Positions 59,082-64,000 of a stretch of DNA of 64,000 nucleotides are shown piece by piece (positions within the stretch are counted from its first letter, which is position 1; the number at the start of each line of letters is the position of its first letter). Under the pieces are notes generated by a model. It saw only the letters and a list, made by a program, of their open reading frames with translations. It was not told where the DNA came from and searched no databases. The position numbers and the translations under genes were made by a program. Where the stretch lies: assembly GCA_910583935.1 (NCBI GenBank), contig CAJTZM010000007.1:49896-113895 (forward strand), in the 5' to 3' direction. This DNA comes from an uncultured Oscillospiraceae bacterium (GTDB lineage Bacteria; Bacillota; Clostridia; Oscillospirales; Ruminococcaceae).

Positions 59082-59626
59082 ATGAAAAAGCGGACAGGTC
59101 CTTTTTTGATTCTTCTGGCCGCCTTGTGCTTTAGCCCGGGAGGCTGTTTACCAAGCTGCTTTCCTGGCAGGCGCTGTCCATCGGGTCGGGCCGATGTATT
59201 CTTTCCACGCTTTTGTCCGGCATTTGTTATGCGATAGTCTGTATGCTCAATACGTTCCCAATAGGCGACCCCCTTTCCTCGGTCTTTTGGGGGCATTTGA
59301 TGAGCGCCTTGATCGGTCTGCCCGGCCTTGTACGGGAAACGGACTTTTCCGCCGCTTCCATTAGCTGTGTTGTCGTACTAGGTGTTTTCCAATTGGGCCT
59401 GGGCTATATTCTGTTTACCAAAGGGCTGGAGAACACGCCGCCGGTCTCCGCCAGCCTGATTGCAACACTGGAGCCAATCTCAATCCGATTTTGGTAGCGG
59501 TGTTTTATGAGGAACGGATCACTTCTCTGCCATTTTAGGAGCCGCAGTCGTGATCTGGCTGTGGCGGGTTATAATGTTCTCAAAACCAAACAGGAGGAAA
59601 AGGCCGTTGTTCTGGTTAAAGAGTAA
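59082..59626 (+). pseudogene. EamA/DMT transporter remnant with several frameshifts
   Basis: Pieces of one transporter are found in shifting frames: MKKRTGPFLILLAALCF (59082), then LFTKLLSWQALSIGSGR, CILSTLLSGICYAIV and a long stretch with GVFQLGLGYILFTKGLENTP followed by SASLIATLEP up to a stop at 59497; then NPILVAVFYEERITS one frame over; then AILGAAVVI; and finally GYNVLKTKQEEKAVVLVKE ending at TAA 59624-59626. At least four frame changes are needed, and about 90 residues of the first repeat are missing, so it is a decayed gene. An extended -10 (TGCTATGAT, 59031-59039) precedes the start. Confidence 0.85.
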
Positions 59627-59652
59627 GACGGCTGCAGAAACAAAAAAATCAA

Positions 59653-60492
59653 GTGAAAAAGAAAAAAATTTGGCTTTCTGCCGGATTGACGGCGGTGTTT
59701 TTGATCATCGGTTTCATATGGCATCAGGATATTTCACAAATTTTTGTATCCCGCCAGATCGAGCAGAACCGGGAGGAGGCCTTTGATAACGCAGGCCTTT
59801 TTATCGCCCACCGCGGCGCCAGCTCGCTGGCGCCGGAAAACAGCCTGCCCGCTTTCCGTCTGGCGGGGGAATATGGGTATTGGGGCGCCGAATGCGACGC
59901 TTCGGTGACCAAAGACGGCGTTTGGGTGTTGATGCACGACCAAACGGTAGACCGGATGACCAACGGCCGGGGACCGGTCGGTGGCTTTACCTTGGAGGAA
60001 ATCCGAAAATTTCGGATTGACGCCGGAGCCAATGGGCGCTTTTATACGGATTTACAGGTACCAACGCTGGAGGAGTTTCTGCAAATCTGCAAGGCGTATG
60101 ATATGACGCCGGTCGTCGAAATCAAAACGGTGCAGGAGGACGCCGATTACGATACGCTGGCCACTCTGCTGCGGCAAACCCAAATGGAGGACCGGGCGGT
60201 CGTCCTTTGCTTTGACGATCAAAAGCTCCAAAAGCTGCGGGAGGTAAGTCCAGTTCAAATGATGCTGCTTTCCAATCGCCCGTCAAAGGCGGCGGTAGAC
60301 CGGGTGCTGGAGCTGGAAAACTGCGACCTGGCCTTGGAATACCGACATTGCAGCGGAGCATTAGTGAATTATGCGAAGGAGAAGGGCATTTTGCTCAACG
60401 TCTATACGGTGGACGACGAACTGATCTGCCGGGATCTGGTCCGGCGGGGGATCAATTTTATCACCACAAACCTTTTGCGCCCAGAGGCGTAA
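59653..60492 (+). CDS. Glycerophosphodiester phosphodiesterase
   Basis: Membrane-anchored or secreted GDPD of 279 residues. A basic start and helix (KKKKIWLSAGLTAVFLIIGF) lead to the catalytic domain: FIAHRGASSLAPENSLPAF (His-Arg, Glu-Asn), GAECDASVTKDGVWVLMHD (Glu, Asp, His) and VEIKTVQEDADYD. It hydrolyses deacylated phospholipid heads to glycerol-3-phosphate. GTG start at 59653 with no clear ribosome site, 26 bases after the EamA remnant, so translation may originally have depended on that gene. Confidence 0.9.
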   Translation: MKKKKIWLSAGLTAVFLIIGFIWHQDISQIFVSRQIEQNREEAFDNAGLFIAHRGASSLAPENSLPAFRLAGEYGYWGAECDASVTKDGVWVLMHDQTVDRMTNGRGPVGGFTLEEIRKFRIDAGANGRFYTDLQVPTLEEFLQICKAYDMTPVVEIKTVQEDADYDTLATLLRQTQMEDRAVVLCFDDQKLQKLREVSPVQMMLLSNRPSKAAVDRVLELENCDLALEYRHCSGALVNYAKEKGILLNVYTVDDELICRDLVRRGINFITTNLLRPEA

Positions 60493-60554
60493 AGTACCCG
60501 CGAGAGACGCCCGCCCCACCCCTTAGGGAGATTTCCGGTTTTCAAGCGGACGCA

Positions 60555-60588
60555 AAAAAAGCCATCCGAAATTTCGGATGGCTTTTTT
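60555..60588. terminator. Bidirectional terminator
   Basis: AAAAAAGCCATCCGAA (60555-60570) pairs perfectly with TTCGGATGGCTTTTTT (60573-60588). It ends the GDPD gene and could end a minus-strand RNA coming from the right. Confidence 0.9.
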
Positions 60589-60599
60589 GGTAAAATAGA

Positions 60600-60800
60600 G
60601 CCCCGCCCTGCCGATTCTGCGGTTGCTTAAACCCATCAAAACGATAGGGTGGGTAAAAACCGCCTCGCGCCTTCAAACTCCCTTCGTCCGGAAAACCGGG
60701 AGGTCTGTCGTCCACCGCAAGAGAAGGAATCCCATAGCAAGCGTGTTGGATTTATATTTTCCGCAGAGAACCTCGCACAGGGCAGGGTGCTACTATTTTA
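60600..60800 (-). ncRNA. Candidate structured RNA with paired ends (6S-like?)
   Basis: No protein gene fits this interval. Its two ends are complementary: CCCTGCC (60606-60612) with GGCAGGG (60781-60787), and TTCTGCGG (60615-60622) with CCGCAGAGAA (60761-60770, one bulge). Inner hairpins include ACCCA/TGGGT and CCGG-AAAA-CCGG. Reading the minus strand, TAAAAT lies just upstream (60801-60796) and the bidirectional terminator at 60555-60588 is just downstream, giving a transcript of about 240 nt. A rod with closed ends resembles 6S RNA. Strand and class are uncertain. Confidence 0.35.
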
Positions 60801-60816
60801 TGGGAGATTGGGAGGA

Positions 60817-61110
60817 TTATTCGGTAAATTCGTAATAGTCCTCCAGGTTTTTCATGAAAATCGCCGCGACATCGTTGAATTCCTCCTCGCTTTCAATGCC
60901 GACTAGGAATTCCTCACCGTCCTCCAGCGAATTGCGCAGAATGATCAATTCGCCCGGCTGGCCCAGGGAATCGTCGTCATAAGCGGGGACCATTGCCACA
61001 TATTTTTGCCCGTCTTTTTCCAGCGTGTCCAGCACCTCAAAGGTGTGGGCAACGCCCTCGTCGTCGGTCAGGGTCAACAGATCCGGTCCGAATTCGTTTT
61101 GTTCTGCCAT
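60817..61110 (-). CDS. DUF1292 domain-containing protein
   Basis: Protein of 97 residues, acidic. Core DLLTLTDDEGVAHTFEVLDT, QKYVAMVPAYDD, ELIILRNSLEDGEEFLVGIE, then SEEEFNDVAAIFMKNLEDYY, typical of DUF1292 (YrzB), a small conserved Firmicutes protein of unknown role usually downstream of ruvX. GGAGG precedes ATG 61110. Here it is alone. Confidence 0.9.
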   Translation of the reverse strand: MAEQNEFGPDLLTLTDDEGVAHTFEVLDTLEKDGQKYVAMVPAYDDDSLGQPGELIILRNSLEDGEEFLVGIESEEEFNDVAAIFMKNLEDYYEFTE

Positions 61111-61270
61111 TTGGTTGCCTCCAGACTTAAGGCCGCAAAAGCGGATTTTAGAAATTGCGGCTGCGCCGCAGTGGTTGATTATCATATTATATGATTCTGC
61201 TCCGGAAGTCAATCGGAATTCTTATTTAAACCATTTTTATAAAAAATTATTTTTTTGTTAAAAAAAACAG

Positions 61271-61299
61271 TTGACATTTACCGCAAGCTGTGCTATTAT
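61271..61299 (+). promoter_or_regulatory. Strong promoter of small-peptide/RNA locus
   Basis: Perfect TTGACA (61271-61276), 17-base spacer, TATTAT (61294-61299) with extended TGC. Confidence 0.75.
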
Positions 61300-61357
61300 A
61301 AAGACACAAAAAAAGAGAAAAGATATGTTAGAAAAAACAGGAAAGGAGGCGTTTCCC

Positions 61358-61450
61358 ATGTACTTAGATGAGCCAGGTCAGACTCCAGGCTGCGGGGTTC
61401 ATGGAGAACACGCAGCCAAACCGGAAAGCAGTTTCTTAATCTTAAAATAA
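61358..61450 (+). CDS. Thirty-residue small protein, unknown
   Basis: ATG 61358 follows AAAGGAGG at an ideal distance and opens MYLDEPGQTPGCGVHGEHAA, followed by KPESSFLILK and TAA. A strong promoter lies 59 bases upstream. No similarity is recognised; it has one cysteine, two histidines and no membrane helix or signal. Options: a genuine small protein, a regulatory leader peptide for the structured RNA behind it, or a precursor peptide. It is followed by about 290 bases without coding potential, then a terminator. Confidence 0.6.
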   Translation: MYLDEPGQTPGCGVHGEHAAKPESSFLILK

Positions 61451-61738
61451 AACGTGTTGATCAGGGAAACTGATCTGTTAAACTAGTCGGAGGTTGTCCG
61501 ATTTAATAAATGAGAAGCTGCATGTCCTAACCAATAGATTTTTTCATCCTGCAAAATGCTTGTATTTTGTAAGTATAGAAGGAAAACAAGATTTATCGTT
61601 TGATCATCGAAAGGATGATGAAAGAAAATTTTGTAGAGAAAACGTTGGATTTAGGCGCTGACAATTGAATCATAAAGGATAAAAGGTGAGTCCGATGAAA
61701 TAGGCGAAATGGCTCCCGAGCTCTAAAAAACCGATTCT
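61451..61738 (+). ncRNA. Hairpin-rich non-coding segment of the small-peptide transcript
   Basis: Contains successive hairpins: GATCAG-GGAAA-CTGATC (61459-61475); AGTCGG with CCGATT (61485-61503); TGCAAAAT with ATTTTGTA (about 61550-61571); ATCATC-GAAAG-GATGAT (61603-61619); and GAGTC with GGCTC around a purine-rich CGATGA...CGAAA core (about 61688-61715). No open frame of meaningful length runs through it. It is bounded by a promoter at 61271 and a terminator at 61739, so a stable RNA of roughly 480 nt including the peptide frame is predicted. No known riboswitch or ribozyme was recognised. Confidence 0.45.
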
Positions 61739-61782
61739 GCAGGGATTTGATAGAAATATCAGATCCCTGCTTTCTTGTTTTT
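61739..61782 (+). terminator. Terminator of small-peptide locus
   Basis: GCAGGGATTTGATA (61739-61752), GAAA loop, complementary arm 61757-61770 with one G-T pair, then TTTCTTGTTTTTC. Confidence 0.9.
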
Positions 61783-61788
61783 CATAGA

Positions 61789-61817
61789 TAGACAGCCTGA
61801 GCGCTTTGTGGTATAAT
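61789..61817 (+). promoter_or_regulatory. Probable pcrA promoter
   Basis: TAGACA (61789-61794), 17-base spacer, perfect TATAAT (61812-61817); the -10 is part of the first inverted repeat below. Confidence 0.65.
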
Positions 61818-61942
61818 AACGACAAAGCCGTTATTATACGGATTTCTAAGGCCGCCCTACGGGCATGGCCGATTTTACCATGTACGGCTTCGCCTTCATG
61901 GTAAAATAATGATGAAATAGGGCTTTTCTTGGCCGTCCTGCG
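61811..61942. repeat. Cluster of REP/MITE-like palindromes
   Basis: Three kinds: GTATAATAACG (61811-61821) with CGTTATTATAC (61829-61839); two similar units GGCCGCCCTACGGGCATGGC (from 61850) and GGCCGTCCTGCGGCCATGGC (from 61931); and TTTTACCATG (61873-61882) with CATGGTAAAA (61897-61906). They lie in the leader of pcrA. No transposase or target duplication is seen. Confidence 0.6.
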
Positions 61943-62053
61943 GCCATGGCCGAGTTATTCTTTTGTGCGCATATCTTTTCGGATGAATGTGCCAGATTGC
62001 AGCTCCGGCGTGGGAGGCATCCCGGCGCAGGAAAATAAAGTGAGGTGCCGGGA

Positions 62054-64000
62054 ATGGAAAATCGATGGAACGAAGAATATAGGATGCTGAAACACCGCAT
62101 TTTGGAAAAGCAGTTTTTCCGTATGAACAAAGAACAGCTGGAGGCGGTGTTTCGGGTCAAGGGACCGCTGCTGATTTTGGCGGGGGCCGGCAGTGGGAAG
62201 ACCACCGTGCTGGTCAACCGAATCGCCTACCTGGTGCGGTTTGGCAACGCCTATCACAGCGAATACATACCGCCGAACCTGACTGAGGAGGATATGGCTT
62301 TTCTGCGTCAGACGGCCAATGGGGGAGAAGCGCCTCCCGAACGCTTGGCCGCCCTTTTGGCGGACGAGCCGCCCAAGCCCTGGAACGTTCTGGCGATTAC
62401 CTTTACAAACAAGGCCGCCAACGAATTAAAGGACCGGCTGGAAAAAAGCCTGGGCCCGGTGGCGCTGGATATTACGGCAGCCACCTTCCATTCGGCCTGT
62501 GTGCGGATTCTCCGTCGGGAAATTGAGAGGCTGGGCTATTCCAGCAGCTTTACGATTTATGACGCCGACGATTCCCTCAAGGTGGTCAAAGAGGCGATGA
62601 AGGCTTTGAATATGGAGGAAAAGCTCTTTCCGCCCAAATCGGTTTTAAACGCCATCAGCCGGGCAAAGGATGCGCTGGAGGGCCCGGCCCAGGTGATGCG
62701 CCAGGCCGGCTCCGACTACCGGATGGGAAGCATCGCCAAGGTGTACGAAAAGTACCAGTCGGCGCTGAAATCCGCCGACGCCGTGGATTTCGACGATATT
62801 ATCGTCCTGACGGTGCAGCTGTTGGAGCAGTTTCCCCAGGTGCTGTCGTATTATCAAAACCGCTATCGTTATATTATGGTAGACGAATATCAGGATACCA
62901 ACCACGCTCAGTACCGGCTGGTGAGCCTTTTAGCCGCGGGCCACGGAAACCTTTGCGTTGTAGGGGACGACGACCAGAGCATCTACAAATTCCGCGGCGC
63001 CACTATCGAAAACATTCTGCAATTTGAAGAACAGTTCGCCCAGGCGAGGGTGATCCGTCTAGAGCAGAATTACCGCAGCACCAAGCGGATATTGGACGCG
63101 GCTAACGGAGTGATCGCCAACAACACCGCCCGCAAGGGCAAAAGTCTGTGGACCGGTAATGGCGAGGGGGAAAAAATCTGCCTGTACCGGGCGCAGGATG
63201 AGCGGGGAGAGGCCCAGTTTATCACCGAGGAAATTACGACTCATGTGGCGGCAGGGGACCCGTACAGCAGCCACGCGGTGCTGTACCGGATGAACGCCCA
63301 GTCCGGCGAGATCGAAAAAGCGCTGGTCAAGGCGGGGATTCCCTACAAAATCGTCGGCGGCCTGCGGTTTTACGACCGGAAGGAAATCAAGGATTTGATT
63401 GCCTATTTAAGCGTTTTAAACAATCCCAGCGATACCGTCCGCCTGACGCGGATTATCAACGAGCCCAAGCGGGGGATCGGCGACGCGACGGTGGCGGCGG
63501 TACTGGAGCTGTCGGCCCAGACGGGAAGGCCGCCTTTGGGGATCATGGCCGACGCGGACCAGTACCAGAAGCTCCAGCGCCGGGCCGCGCCGCTTAAGGC
63601 CTTTGCGGATATGATGCAGGGGCTCATCGAAAAGGCGCTGGAGGAGCCGCTGGAAATTTTGCTGGACGCGGTGCTGGACGATACGGGGTATCTTGCCATG
63701 CTGCAGCTGCAGGGCTTTGAAGGGCAGACCCGAATCGAAAATATCGACGAGCTGCGCTCCTCCATCATCAAATTTAGTCAGGAAGCGCCGGAGGGCACCC
63801 TCTCGGATTTTCTGGAGGAGGTCGCCCTGTATACCGATTTGGACCGCACCGATCTGCAGGAGGATTCGGTCACACTGATGACCGTTCACGCGGCTAAGGG
63901 CCTGGAGTTTCCGTATGTGTTCGTCGCCGGCTGTGAGGAGGGGATTTTCCCCGGCCGCATGAGCATGAATTCCCCCGACGAAATCGAGGAGGAGCGGCGG
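62054..64000 (+). CDS. pcrA: UvrD/PcrA-type ATP-dependent DNA helicase, 5' part
   Basis: Partial: 649 codons are visible and the frame is open at the window end. SF1A helicase motifs in order: Q-like MNKEQLEAVF, motif I LILAGAGSGKTTVLVNRI, Ia AITFTNKAANELKDRL, II VDEYQDTNHAQY, III VVGDDDQSIYKFRGA, IV LEQNYRSTKRILDAAN, V VTLMTVHAAKGLEFPYVFVA. About 50 extra residues separate motif I from Ia, a feature of the Clostridial form. ATG 62054 follows GAGGTG. It unwinds DNA in repair and rolling-circle replication. Confidence 0.95.
   Translation, partial: MENRWNEEYRMLKHRILEKQFFRMNKEQLEAVFRVKGPLLILAGAGSGKTTVLVNRIAYLVRFGNAYHSEYIPPNLTEEDMAFLRQTANGGEAPPERLAALLADEPPKPWNVLAITFTNKAANELKDRLEKSLGPVALDITAATFHSACVRILRREIERLGYSSSFTIYDADDSLKVVKEAMKALNMEEKLFPPKSVLNAISRAKDALEGPAQVMRQAGSDYRMGSIAKVYEKYQSALKSADAVDFDDIIVLTVQLLEQFPQVLSYYQNRYRYIMVDEYQDTNHAQYRLVSLLAAGHGNLCVVGDDDQSIYKFRGATIENILQFEEQFAQARVIRLEQNYRSTKRILDAANGVIANNTARKGKSLWTGNGEGEKICLYRAQDERGEAQFITEEITTHVAAGDPYSSHAVLYRMNAQSGEIEKALVKAGIPYKIVGGLRFYDRKEIKDLIAYLSVLNNPSDTVRLTRIINEPKRGIGDATVAAVLELSAQTGRPPLGIMADADQYQKLQRRAAPLKAFADMMQGLIEKALEEPLEILLDAVLDDTGYLAMLQLQGFEGQTRIENIDELRSSIIKFSQEAPEGTLSDFLEEVALYTDLDRTDLQEDSVTLMTVHAAKGLEFPYVFVAGCEEGIFPGRMSMNSPDEIEEERR

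Noticed and set aside
60770..60792. AGGGCAGGGTGC resembling a bacterial RNase P RNA block
   Set aside because: The essential GAGGAAAGTCC block and the 3' conserved ACAGAAA region are missing and the interval is too short.
61690..61715. Hammerhead-ribozyme-like core (CGATGA ... CGAAA)
   Set aside because: The first conserved U of CUGAUGA is C, the stem II region cannot pair, and no cleavage-site UH with stem I is found.

Overview
The window is chromosomal DNA of an anaerobic, endospore-forming member of the Firmicutes (class Clostridia; an Oscillospiraceae/Ruminococcaceae-like bacterium is the best guess). Evidence: sporulation genes spoIVA and a 27-codon spoVM; low-GC-type gene orders (rplU-prp-rpmA-obgE; yicC-remA-gmk-rpoZ-priA-def-fmt-zinc protease-rsmB-rlmN-stp-pknB-rsgA-thiN-spoVM); rubrerythrin; strong Shine-Dalgarno sites with many TTG and GTG starts; moderately GC-rich coding DNA with AT-rich intergenic DNA. 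No rRNA, tRNA, prophage, insertion sequence or CRISPR array was recognised. The window cuts a radical-SAM gene at its left edge and a pcrA/uvrD helicase gene at its right edge.

Layout. 1-11.2 kb: radical-SAM pair, rplS, M16-like yfmF/yfmH pair, lgt, folD, the L21-Prp-L27-Obg block, mrnC, a YitT-type membrane protein and an S51-type peptidase. 11.2-19.7 kb: a LysR gene with a nonsense codon, a minus-strand coaX/ECF-S/YcxB-like cluster, rubrerythrin, an XRE regulator, a heptad-repeat coiled-coil protein, a B12-binding radical-SAM protein, a membrane-anchored unknown and a Fur/PerR regulator. 19.7-35 kb: pncB, then a long run of information-processing genes from yicC to thiN/spoVM, including translation start/finish enzymes (def, fmt), rRNA methylases (rsmB, rlmN) and the Ser/Thr phosphatase-kinase pair with PASTA repeats.

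35-43 kb is accessory: an MFS exporter, an AT-rich secreted cysteine-peptidase-like gene frameshifted at a poly-A run in its start region, a neighbouring gene sharing its middle domain, an LCP enzyme, and a three-gene minus-strand operon (histidine phosphatase, a degenerate isopropylmalate-dehydrogenase-like protein, a polytopic membrane protein) divergent from an XRE regulator whose promoter is flanked by dyads. 43.5-49 kb: lipoprotein, two-component system, DUF1385 and prmC. 49-52.8 kb: copper operon (copA fused in frame to a CopZ-like domain that keeps its own ribosome site, then csoR) with a CsoR-type GC dyad at its promoter. 53-60.5 kb: aminotransferase, trpS, spoIVA, FrlB-like SIS protein, acetyltransferase, a wrecked EamA transporter, a GDPD.

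The right end (60.5-62 kb) is the part least explained by proteins. One approx. 190-nt interval has long-range complementary ends (candidate 6S-like RNA). After a DUF1292 gene comes a strong promoter, a 30-codon ORF with an excellent ribosome site, a series of hairpins and a strong terminator; then a second promoter and a cluster of palindromic repeats in the leader of pcrA. All functional calls are from reading translations and motifs by eye; nothing was searched or computed.
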